Shown here: piece by piece, positions 28,545 to 37,997 of the stretch
Layout: every line of letters begins with the position of its first letter
How positions within the stretch are numbered: the stretch's first letter is position 1
Source: Martensiomyces pterosporus
Lineage: Eukaryota > Kickxellomycota > Kickxellomycetes > Kickxellales > Kickxellaceae
NCBI GenBank assembly: GCA_025201845.1
Contig: MU603949.1
Coordinates: 10,911 to 74,910 of the forward strand
Direction of reading: 5' to 3'
DNA length: 64,000 nt
The notes under the pieces: generated by a model
Seen by the model: only the letters and a program-made list of their open reading frames with translations
What the model was told of the DNA's origin: nothing
The model's database searches: none
Translations under genes and position numbers: made by a program

Positions 28545-29777
28545 ATGCTTCGACTCAGCAGATGGTGCCACCCCACTCGTGTGTCCCTGGCAGCACGAAA
28601 GCCCAGCGTGCCTATGCGCGGAATTGGATACGCTGCGAGGCTTGCGCTCAAGCCAGTATCAGCGCATTCCACTCGCAAACCCCCATCGCTCACCAAAAGC
28701 TGCCTTAGCTCGCCGTGCTTAAGGCGTGCATACAGACAGGATCGCAGCACCAGATATGAGGAAGAAGAGCAAGCAGCTCCTCAATGGGAGTACCGGCCAA
28801 ATGGCCCCAGCGGCGGACGCGTCCTCATTGTGCGCCCGATCCTCTGGGCACTGGCATTTACCGCAGGCACCTTCTACCTCTGCTCAAACTCATTTGCCGA
28901 CCACCGAGACAAGCTGCGGCAGAAATCGTGGAGCTACCTGGGCATCCTAGGTGTTGGAGCAGGCCTTGACGACGAAGAGGACCGGATTTGGGCGTTGATG
29001 AGCGACATCGAGGTGCAGCGGCTGGTAGGCAGGTCACACCGAGTCAGCGGCGAGAGCCATGCCAAGATGGTACGCAGGATCGCGCACCTTCCTGGCTGGG
29101 TGCCCTTTGAGCTCAAGCGAACCGCAGTGGCGTTTTCGGACAAGTGGTACCGTCTGTCGAGGGGCGAGCGGTGCGTGTACACGATTGCGGGGCTCAATGC
29201 GGCTGTGTTTGGGCTGTGGCAGATTCCCCGGCTGCTGCCGCTGATGGCCAGGACGTTTTTGCACGACCCGCGCACGGGCCTGTCGTACACCATGCTGACT
29301 AGCTCGTTTAGCCACCGCGAGGTGTGGCATTTCTTGTTCAACTCAATTGCGCTGGTGTCCTTTGGCACGGCGGTGGCAGATGCCATGGGTGCCGAGCAAT
29401 TCACTGCGTTTTACCTGTCGGCTGGCGTTGCGTCGAGTCTCGTGAGCCACGTATTGGCACCCCTGAGACCCGCGCTTATTCTCCCGTCCCTGGGCGCCAG
29501 CGGTGCTGTGTATGCAGTAGTAGGCGCCACGATGATGATGTACCCGAATGCAAAGATCGCACTGATATTCCTCCCGTTTATACCGGTCACCATTAGCCAG
29601 GCATTCCCTGCACTGATGGCGTATGACCTAGCGGGCGCGGTGCTGGGGTGGCAGTCGTTCAACCACCTGGCGCACTTGGGCGGCGGGCTGTTTGGAATCG
29701 CATACGCTGAGTGGGGGATGGATGCGTGGGCTCGCTTGACCAAGGCCATTGAGGCTCGGCGCACAGCCAAGAATTAG
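28545..29777 (+). CDS. PCP1: Mitochondrial rhomboid protease (Pcp1/PARL)
   Basis: 410 residues, choosing the ATG at 28545 because it starts a basic amphipathic presequence (MLRLSRWCHPTRVSLAARK). An upstream in-frame extension lacks family features. One N-terminal membrane segment (about residues 93-110) precedes the rhomboid core: YTMLTSSFSHREVWHFLFNSIAL, then the catalytic serine in LGASGAVYAVV (Ser319) and the catalytic histidine in AHLGGGLFGIAY (His377). The extra N-terminal helix matches mitochondrial 1+6 rhomboids. These enzymes cut inner-membrane substrates such as yeast Mgm1 and Ccp1. The gene converges on SET5 with 106 bp between stops. Confidence 0.92.
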   Translation: MLRLSRWCHPTRVSLAARKPSVPMRGIGYAARLALKPVSAHSTRKPPSLTKSCLSSPCLRRAYRQDRSTRYEEEEQAAPQWEYRPNGPSGGRVLIVRPILWALAFTAGTFYLCSNSFADHRDKLRQKSWSYLGILGVGAGLDDEEDRIWALMSDIEVQRLVGRSHRVSGESHAKMVRRIAHLPGWVPFELKRTAVAFSDKWYRLSRGERCVYTIAGLNAAVFGLWQIPRLLPLMARTFLHDPRTGLSYTMLTSSFSHREVWHFLFNSIALVSFGTAVADAMGAEQFTAFYLSAGVASSLVSHVLAPLRPALILPSLGASGAVYAVVGATMMMYPNAKIALIFLPFIPVTISQAFPALMAYDLAGAVLGWQSFNHLAHLGGGLFGIAYAEWGMDAWARLTKAIEARRTAKN

Positions 29778-29883
29778 CCTCCCATGAGCTAGATAGACAT
29801 TTCTTTACTAACATCTACCAAACGAAAAAAAAAAAAAGTAGTTTTGCCGGAAGAGCGCATCGTGTGCGGAAGTGGGGCTGGCT

Positions 29884-31176
29884 TTACAGCGAGACAGCAG
29901 CAGCGTCCTGCGACGCCGCCTGCTCCTCCGCCTCGCTCCGCTCTCTCTGGCACCGCTCGCAGTTGCAGTCAAACATATACCAGTCGTGCAGCTCCTTCTG
30001 GCGAGCAGCCAAGCCGTCGCGCGGATTCACATACGTGATAAACATCTCCTCGCCCGCCTTGATCGGGCGCAGGGTCTTAATGATCGACCTGTACTTGCCG
30101 TCATTCGGATGGACGCAAATGCAGTTGGGGTCGCAGCTGTGGTTGAGGCAGCTCTGGAGCAAGTAGAACCCGCCATTCTGGTCGTTCAGGCTGTACTTGC
30201 CAATCAAGTTGAGCCACTCGTTATAGGAGAACATCTCGTTGAGGATCTTCTTGGGTATCCGGTCAAACTCCTTCAGCCCACACTCCTGCGGAGGCGGGAA
30301 GAGGGCCTTTTTCATCAGGCTGTACGTGTTCTCCCACTGCTGCTCGCGCTCGCCCTCGAGGAGGAACCACGAGGCGCCGTTTCTGCGCTCATCCATGACA
30401 TCGGCGCGCACGGTGGCAAACGCCTTCAGCGACTCCCATGCCTGCTTGCCGCGCTCCTGGCTTTGCTCGAACTCGAGGAGGACGCGCTCAATGGCGCGGG
30501 CGGCGCCCATCGGAGCACCCCACATGTCCTTGCGGCACGCATTGGCAAGGTGGACGAAGTGCGGGTTAGTTTTTGTGCACTCGACCTTGTGGAACCTTGC
30601 CTCCGCCTCGTTCTTGCACAGAACAGAGCAAAAGCGGGCCGAGCACCTATTGCACTTTGCAGGGCGCAGCCGGGCGCTCTGGCCGAAGACATGGTCGATC
30701 TCGCGCGCACACAGCTGGCACTCATAGTCCGAGCCCATGTGGTACCGGGCGCTGACGGTGTCCCACCGGGGGTACCAGGCAAACGGGGTTTCTTCAAACA
30801 CATTGGTGCCCTGGTCAAAGTCCCTGGCGGCAAACACGCCTTTGCCCTTTGTCCCGTCGATGTAGCGAACCTCCACCTGGCCCTTTCCTACGGCTGCTGC
30901 GAGGTTTCCTGGTGCCACCAGGCTCTTGGGGATCGCGTGCCTGTCGCTCGCCTTTAGTCTCTTGTCGCCGGAGGTGGATCCGGCGTCGGTCTGCATGAGG
31001 CCCAGGGTGGTCATGAACTTGCGCACGCGCTTTTCGCTGACCTGCCATGCTGGGTTCTCGGCGCGGAGGGTGCTGAGGACGCGGGGCACGCCGAATTCGG
31101 GATTGGAGTTCTTCACCGCCGCGATAGCCGCCGACAACTCGGCCTCTGCGGGGGTCACTGTGCGCTCGTCGGCCAT
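29884..31176 (-). CDS. SET5: Set5-like SET-domain protein lysine methyltransferase
   Basis: 430 residues from the ATG at 31176. Residues about 20-60 are a helical N-terminal region that the Set5 family shares. The SET domain begins GKGVFAARDFDQGT (111-124) and is interrupted by a MYND-like zinc cluster (residues 153-200; CQLC, CNRCSARFC, C187 and C200). It resumes with the NHSCDPNC motif (345-352) and ITYVNPR, and the post-SET cysteines CNCERC are at 404-409. In yeast Set5 methylates H4 Lys5, 8 and 12; SMYD5 is the animal relative. All key residues appear intact. The upstream side faces the 2.7-kb gene-free region. Confidence 0.88.
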   Translation of the reverse strand: MADERTVTPAEAELSAAIAAVKNSNPEFGVPRVLSTLRAENPAWQVSEKRVRKFMTTLGLMQTDAGSTSGDKRLKASDRHAIPKSLVAPGNLAAAVGKGQVEVRYIDGTKGKGVFAARDFDQGTNVFEETPFAWYPRWDTVSARYHMGSDYECQLCAREIDHVFGQSARLRPAKCNRCSARFCSVLCKNEAEARFHKVECTKTNPHFVHLANACRKDMWGAPMGAARAIERVLLEFEQSQERGKQAWESLKAFATVRADVMDERRNGASWFLLEGEREQQWENTYSLMKKALFPPPQECGLKEFDRIPKKILNEMFSYNEWLNLIGKYSLNDQNGGFYLLQSCLNHSCDPNCICVHPNDGKYRSIIKTLRPIKAGEEMFITYVNPRDGLAARQKELHDWYMFDCNCERCQRERSEAEEQAASQDAAAVSL

Positions 31177-33863
31177 TCGAATATACCTGCCCCTTTAGTG
31201 CTTAGAGAAATGAAGGCTTGTGGAGAGAGCAGAAATGACAGCGGGCAGTAGGTGTTGTTTGTGCTGCTTGTGCTGCTTGTGCTGCCTGGAGGCTCGATCG
31301 AGCTACCGCCTTTTCTTCTTGAGTTGTGCAGATTTGGGAAAAACAAGAGCTGATTCGCTCCCCAGATCAGGCTATCAATCGATGGGAATTGAGAAATCAC
31401 CAGCTTAAACATCCTGAGAAATAATCAGAGGCGCCGGACGCGATGTGCTAGATCATGGAGCGCGAATGGTGTGTAAAAAAGCAGCACGAAGCACGGGAAT
31501 CGATGCGGCTGAAGGCGGAAAACCTAAAATTACATGTTCATGTGTGGCATGCAACATGGGAGAGCGAACGTAGACGCTGCGTCCCAGGACCTGGCCTGAA
31601 CTGAGTGTGGTGTGCACATGTGAATGGCCAGCGACAAACTGACGCATCCCCTCCATACGTCGATGCAGCGCAGGAGATGTGCATATGTGGCCAGCAATTG
31701 CCTCATGCACCTCGAATCCTTGGCCCAAAGTGTGCATTATTAATGTATTACGGCTTTTGGGGGAGCGTGCACCAATGGTTCATGCCACACGTACTGGGTC
31801 CCTGGCTGGTATGTCGCCACATGTCTCGGGATTTTGTTTCCTGACATGGATGCAGTGTGGAGATGCAAGGCGTTTGCTCAACAATTCTGATTTGTCCGAG
31901 CTAGCCGGGAAAAAGCAAATCAAGCACACTCTACACCTCTTCTCCCGCTGCGCTTGCTCCCCTTGGGCGGCAGGTAGACATGACACGCACATGTATGGGT
32001 GCCCCAACTGGAGAGCCTTGGCAGGCGAAAGGTAGGAAACATTGTTGGCGCGGTGGATTGTTTCTGAGAAACAACAATCAAAGGTGGGTGTATCCGAGTT
32101 CTCGCCGGGGCTGCCATAGCGGCATACATGAATCCAGGCGCATATGGGCGCCATGCACATCATGGAGCATAACTCGCCAAGCACATCTTGTGCATGTACA
32201 CATGTCAAATAACAAGTTAGCACCAGAGGGCCACCGGCATTCTAGGGAGCGGGCGACAATGCAGAAATAGACAATGTGCACATACATAGGCCGTACAGAA
32301 AAAAAAAGCATACGTGATGGCCTGCATTCGCCTATTCAGCAAGGGGATGCAATTGTTGTAGCAACAGGGCGATGCCTGGCACTGCACCTGACACAGGTAG
32401 CTGAAGGAGATGGAGTGGTGGTCAGCTGTGGTTGAATAAAGAGAGCGCGTGGATGAACTGCGTATGGGCAAGAGTGGGATGCAGGGAGCATGTGGCCAGC
32501 AAAAGGATAGCTCAACCAAGCTGGCGTCTCAGCTCTCTTTCATTGCTGTCCTTGGTGCGCAGGGGGAGCGCAGGCACTCCATGAAGGCATGGTGCACTCG
32601 GGAAACAATGTGCAAATTGGGAGTGCCCTGGCACGCAGTAAACAGTGTGTATGGAGTGGCATACATAATACATGTTGAGAACAAACGAGGCTTTTGTTGT
32701 TGTCTGCGAGATGTGGGAAAGTTGGTAGTGTCTGGAGCCTCCAGATACCGCACGTGCGGAGCGGACCGTTTGCTATTCGCAAATGCGATTTGAGCAAAAG
32801 GACAAGGGGGCAGCTGTCAAAGAGAGCTGCCCACTTAACCACGCCAACCACCACCATCCTCTGCCACAGCTGCTCTCACTGGCTGTTTGTATAATCTCGC
32901 TTTGATATGCAAAGCTGCTCCCAATCAACCATGCCCTCGTCCATCGCCACGTATGCCCAGAAGAGGCGCGGTGTGGGAAATAGCATATCGAGGCGGACGT
33001 TTGGTGTCCAGTCCATCTGCAGCATGCCAGACACAATGTATTCTCTGGCGTCTTCGCAAGAGAGTAGTGGTGCTAGCGGGTGGCCATATGAACACCTGCT
33101 GCAGCGAAAAGTGGGTATTTGAAGACGATCGCCATTTTAATCGAGGTTTGGGTGCAGTCTGAGGAAGAGCTAAGCTGATGATTGCCAGGATGACCACCCC
33201 CTTCGCAGCGTTACCAACCCACCCCTCCCAAAATGCCCTCACCATCAGTCGCCATTCTTTTTTATAAAGACGGCTTTTTCCCGCGAAGTGGCGGCACCAA
33301 ATCACAGCCTCCACTCTTTTTCTCCTCCCCACCCAGTCCTTTTATTGAAGCCAAAAGTGCCAATACAATTTCTTCCTCTTTTTTTCTCCTCTCGTCTGCA
33401 AACAGAAACCTTTTTCTTATTGGGCAAAAGAGCACATCGAGCGCAATCGCTTCTCTCATCCTTCTCTTCTCTCTGGCCTTGCGCTTTGGGCTTCAGGAAC
33501 CATTTTCAACCTCTTATTGCTCCTACACTTGTGCCCGGACACCCACTGTCCTTTTCTCAGACGCTAGCGCTCTGGTGCCTCTCCATACCTGCCCTTGCAG
33601 CAAGCTAGCCTGGCATCCGCACTTTCAGGTTTCTCGCTTCTGTACAAAATACGCGGATTGTCCTTTTTCACAGTCCTTGACGCGCACACTGCACGATCTC
33701 TCCCTCTATTATCCCTGTGCTTTCCCACACGCGTCTTGGCTACCCTTGTCACTGCCAACCTTATCCCTTCTCGCTTCTTGTTTGCCCCGCTCCCTCAGTT
33801 GTCTTCTGAGCAACAAGCCCAGCACACAAAAATACCCCGTAAAAGCATGTGCGTGTGCCTACA
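31177..33863. other. Gene-free 2.7-kb region with CATG-rich island and KCS1 promoter
   Basis: This is the largest stretch without a supportable gene. Short open frames occur on both strands, but none shows protein-like composition or plausible splice joins. At 31531-32215 I count 16 CATG words. From about 33240 the plus strand becomes strongly pyrimidine-rich with a TATAAA at 33263, which looks like the KCS1 promoter and leader. No tRNA, snRNA or transposon end is recognised. A non-coding RNA cannot be excluded. Confidence 0.55.
33263..33268 (+). promoter_or_regulatory. TATA-box candidate for KCS1
   Basis: TATAAA sits at the start of a long C/T-rich leader, about 600 bases before the KCS1 ATG. 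The distance implies a long 5' untranslated region or an unseen leader intron. Confidence 0.4.
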
Positions 33864-36800
33864 ATGCACTCGTTCCGTGTACAGCTGGCTCCAGCCGACC
33901 CATTGAGCAAGCAACCTTCCTCGGCTTCGCGCCACCCCGCCTCGTCCCCGCCCCGCCCTGCCGTGCCAGAGGAGGCTGGGGTCTCGCCACGCCTGAACCG
34001 GCGGCAGCGGCGGCGGCGGCAGAGACCGCCCTTTAGGCAGCACCAGCAGGGCACAGCTCCTGCTGGCCTTGGTGGCCAGAAGTTCAGCGAGTCGCTGGTC
34101 GAGCCCTCGTTCATTGATTCATCTTTCCTGTCGCCCAGCTCTCCCGCAGCCCCCTCCCTTCTCCTGGCAGATGGTGCCCAGTCTACCCACGTTAACTCTC
34201 TGGCTGGCCAGCAGCAAAGTTTGCTAAATAATAATAATAGCCAGGGGCTGGTCCTGTCGATGCTGCTGGGCGGCAATCATGATGCCACTGATAATACCGA
34301 TAACGACAAGGTGGGCAAGGATTCTCTGTGCATGGCCCCCTCAGTCTCAGTTCAGGACATTCCAGCGGATGTGGTGAGTGCCGCAGCTGCGAAAAAATAC
34401 CAACTTATCCAAAATCGCGCCCATTATCGCCTGAGGAGCGTGTCTCCGCGCCGTTCGTTTGCTGAGCCGCCCGGCGTGTGGCTCGAGATTAACGACGACT
34501 TTGACGACGGGTTCAGTATGGAAGAAGACGACGACGATGACGACGACGACAACGACGATGGCGTAGGCTACTACGATAATGACGACCTGCAGCTTTCTGC
34601 AGACGACATTCCTGTCACTCGCACTGCCGTTCACGACGATGACGACGACGACGACGTATTTGGCCAAAAACTTATCCACACCCAGGAGTGGGCCGACGAG
34701 GAGCATACGTTCCATGGCAGCGAGAGCGAGACCATCCACACCGCCAGTGCTCTGCCTGGAGGAGGTGCTGGTCAGCAGACAGCCGGCAACACGGCAGCAG
34801 CTGGTGACAGCGCACTCTGGCGGGACGGCACGATGACTCCGCCGTCGCTGGCGCTGACGCCGTTTGTCAACCAGGTGGGGGGCCACACGCCGTTTCTCAA
34901 GTTTTCTGGCAGCGCCATCTGCAAGCCCATGAACGAGCGCGAGAGGCGGTTTTACGAGGCCGTAGACTATCTGCACCGCGACCTGTACAAATTCGTGCCC
35001 AGCTGCCTTGGCGTCGTCAACGTCACGTACAGAACGCCTCAGGAAGGAGGCGACCCGGTGCCCGAAGTTGTGCTCGAGCAAAACCTACACATCCTGCCCA
35101 GCTGCTTGGCGCGCCAGCTTGTGCCCTCGCCCAGTAGCCAGCAGCGAGCGCAGTGCACGGCTGCACCCGGAAGCTTTGGAGCAAGAAAGATGCACCTCAG
35201 TGGCGCGTGGCGCGAAATGCAGGAGCAGATCTTGAAGGAGGCCCTGTCGCCAAGGGCACTGAAGGCCCGTGCGAGGCAGCAAGCGAGGCTGAGGGCACAG
35301 GGGCCTGTGAGGCGCAGGCACTCGTCGACGGACCTGCAGCCGTCGCACTTCAAGCCCCTGGCGTCGGCGACTGAGCGGGCGTGTGAGGCGCAGGCACTCG
35401 TCGACGGACCTGCAGCCGTCGCACTTCAAGCCCCTGGCGTCGGCGACTGAGCGGGCGTCGGCGGGGGAGGACCAGGAGGAGGCGCACAGTTTGGACACGC
35501 AGAAGCACTCGATGTTGCGCGAGTTTGAGGGAATGAGGATGAACCCCATCTACAACGATGGCAGGTCGACGGGCGATATTAGCAGCAGCACGGGGAATAG
35601 CAGCCCTGCGGACCCGTCCAGCCGTCGCACCTCTGCTGATAGCACGGCAGAGTCGACCAAACAGCCACAGCAGCAGCATGTGCTTGTGCTGAGCGAGGCA
35701 GTGGCCGTTGGCGTATCGGCCACTGGTGGTGTTGCTGCTGCTACTGCGAGCGAGGAAAAGCGCGGGTCAAAGTCGCAGGCTGTCATGGAGAGAATCGTCT
35801 CGCCGCCACTGGCACCACTTGCTCACCTGTCGCTCGGCGGCAGCAGGGTTCGCAGCAGCAGCCTACTGCGCCACAAGTCGTTCCCAGACGACACAGCAGA
35901 CGGCGCACGCAAGAGGCCAGGCTGTACCTTCGCCATGGCTCCGCACATTGAGGAAACCGGGTTGCCAGTCGCCAACGGCCATCTGCCGACGCCTGGCTCC
36001 TCATCTGCGTGTGCAAAGCCAGAGCCGACCTACTCTTCTGGCAAGGCGGAGGGCTGCCGCAGCGAATGCGAGTGCCAGCAGTCGCACAGCAGAAACGCGG
36101 ATTTCGAGAACCTGTGGAAGAAGAAGTGCGCCAAGCGGATGCCCACTGCCGCCGACGCCGTGGAGGGGAGCACGCACCAGTTTATTCTTATGGCCGATCT
36201 GACGGCATCCATGCGGCGGCCCTGCATCCTGGACCTCAAGATGGGCACTAGGCAGCATGGAGTCAATGCGCCAGCGAAGAAGGTGGTCTCGCAGACGATC
36301 AAGTGCGCGGCAACCACAAGCAAGGAGCTGGGGGTGCGCATGTGTGGGCTGCAGGTGTACAAGGCGGACAAGAACCGCTATCTGTTCCAGGACAAGTACT
36401 ACGGCCGGTCGCTGAACAAGTTCACGTTCCAAAGATCGCTGCTGGAGTTCCTGGACAACGGCGAGACAGTGTTTGCCCACTTGATCCCAGCGCTGCTGGT
36501 GAAGCTGCGCAACTTGTATCGGGCCGTGGAGCAGATGCATGGGTTCAGGTTCTTTGGATCGAGCCTGCTGCTCGTGTACGACGGATACGCGGCTACACAG
36601 GCTGTGGAGGAGCTGGCCTCGGCGCCTCTGGACGTGTGCGCGCCTGGTACTGAGCCTCGGCTGATCCGCCGCCCGACTGCGCCGGCTATTCCGATGATGG
36701 GCAGCAATAATACTGCGGCTGCTGCGGCCGCAGCCGGCACCACTCTGTCAGCCACTGGTTGTGATCGCTGGATCGAGCCTGTGACGCCTGCGACGCCGCC

Positions 36801-37512
36801 AATGCAGAACCCAAAGACGCCCGCAAATTCGTTCAACGATCGACTGATGGCTTCTCCCAGCACCACGCTCGGCGCCTTGATGCGCGAGACCAGAGGGGCT
36901 GGCGACGAGGCTGCCAGACAGCAGCGGCCACAAAAGGATGAAGAGCGGCAGCGTGGCAGACACGCAGTGCCCCATCGCAGCAGGTGGTCGCGCAGCCCGA
37001 CGAGACCAGAGTCGCTGCAGATCGACCTGCGCATCATTGACTTTGTCAACTGCAGCTTCGTGGTCGACCCAGACATCTATGCCGAGCCCACACTGCACCG
37101 CCCTCAAGTGTCCAGCCACGAGCCATGCCCGCCATTCACTGGTCCCACAGGCACGACTGTCCCTGCCACGCTGGTGCGCGAGGAGCCAGTGGCTATGGGC
37201 GCGGGTCCTGACGGCAGGCAGCAGTCCTCGTCTTTTGCAGCTGGCCAAAAGCGGCAGCAAGGTGTGTGCCCGGGCGCTGCGTCGTTCCGTGTCACTGAGG
37301 CGGACCCTTCGCCTGCCTGCCCCTGTGACAAAGAGTGTGCAGGGCCTGACTATGGCTACCTTCGCGGCGTGCGAACGCTTGTGCGCGAGTTTGCAGACAT
37401 CTGGCGCAGGTACGCGTCAGATGATGCCAGGCAGCTGCATGACCCGACTGTGCTGAGAGTGGCCAAAGATGTGGGCGTGACGCTCAAGTTCTTTGAACAC
37501 CGCTACATGTGA
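33864..37512 (+). CDS. KCS1: Inositol hexakisphosphate kinase Kcs1, frame interrupted by a 76-bp tandem duplication
   Basis: The ATG is at 33864. The first frame ends at a stop at 35448-35450, and a second frame continues to 37512. They meet at a perfect 76-bp tandem duplication (35307-35458). If one copy is an error, the intact protein has 1190 residues. The upstream part carries the Kcs1 signature [27 protein letters not shown] and [13 protein letters not shown]. The downstream part carries the inositol kinase motif PxxxDxKxG as PCILDLKMG (36220-36243), then SSLLLVYDG and [10 protein letters not shown] (metal-binding, IDF type). It makes 5-InsP7 from InsP6, which governs phosphate and stress signalling. 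Acidic and Ser-rich disordered segments fill the N-terminus. The plus-strand frame converges on MMM1. As sequenced, translation would stop before the catalytic motifs. Confidence 0.88.
35307..35458. repeat. Perfect 76-bp tandem duplication in KCS1 (frame-breaking)
   Basis: Units are 35307-35382 and 35383-35458, identical. 76 is not a multiple of 3, so a +1 shift results and the first frame ends at a stop within the second copy. The repeated peptide reads [17 protein letters not shown]. Confidence 0.95.
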
Positions 37513-37997
37513 TTATTAAAATTTTGGACAGGTGCACACGCGCCTGTTGTACATCCCCTCTTCCTTTTCGCTCTCGCAGCCACGCCAATCTGTATATGCT
37601 TCTATGCTCCTCCCTTGAAACACTCGGCTTTATCTCGCTTTATTGTACTGGTAAAAAACACACACTCCAAAGCACTGCTTTCTAGCTGGAAATCCAATGT
37701 GCAGCGAGGCATGTAAATGTATGTAGGTGCGGGTTCGGCATGACCAGCTGCGCAGCAGTGTATGGTCCTTTGCTGCAACCACTCCATGTGTGCAACAGCA
37801 GCGGCCTCGTGTCAAATGCCTTCAACCACGCCTTCTCACATCTGGCGATCGCAGTAGAGGCGACAGTGAAGGCAAAAAATACCCTATCTTTCATTTATCT
37901 ACTACGTGCATGTCATAAAGCGATACATGACAGGTAGCAATCGATTAATTCCAATCCCACTACTAATAAATTACCCAGAGATTGATGGCTTATCTGT
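37513..37997. other. Convergent 3' intergenic region, KCS1 / MMM1
   Basis: 485 bp between two stops facing each other. A-rich TTATTAAAATTTT begins just past the KCS1 stop. A TTTATT near 37640 could be a distant minus-strand signal. No gene is seen. Confidence 0.5.

Noticed and set aside
29872..30957. Plus-strand open frame of 361 codons opposite SET5
   Set aside because: It mirrors the intact SET5 gene, has Leu/Val/Ala-rich content typical of antisense frames and no motif.
31780..32223. 147-codon minus-strand frame in the gene-free region
   Set aside because: Cys/Met/His-rich composition follows the CATG-rich DNA. No domain and no plausible splice partners were found.
33233..34036. Open frame of 267 codons overlapping the KCS1 leader and start
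   Set aside because: It lies in pyrimidine-rich leader DNA and shows Ser/Leu/Pro low complexity only. The overlapping frame matches Kcs1.
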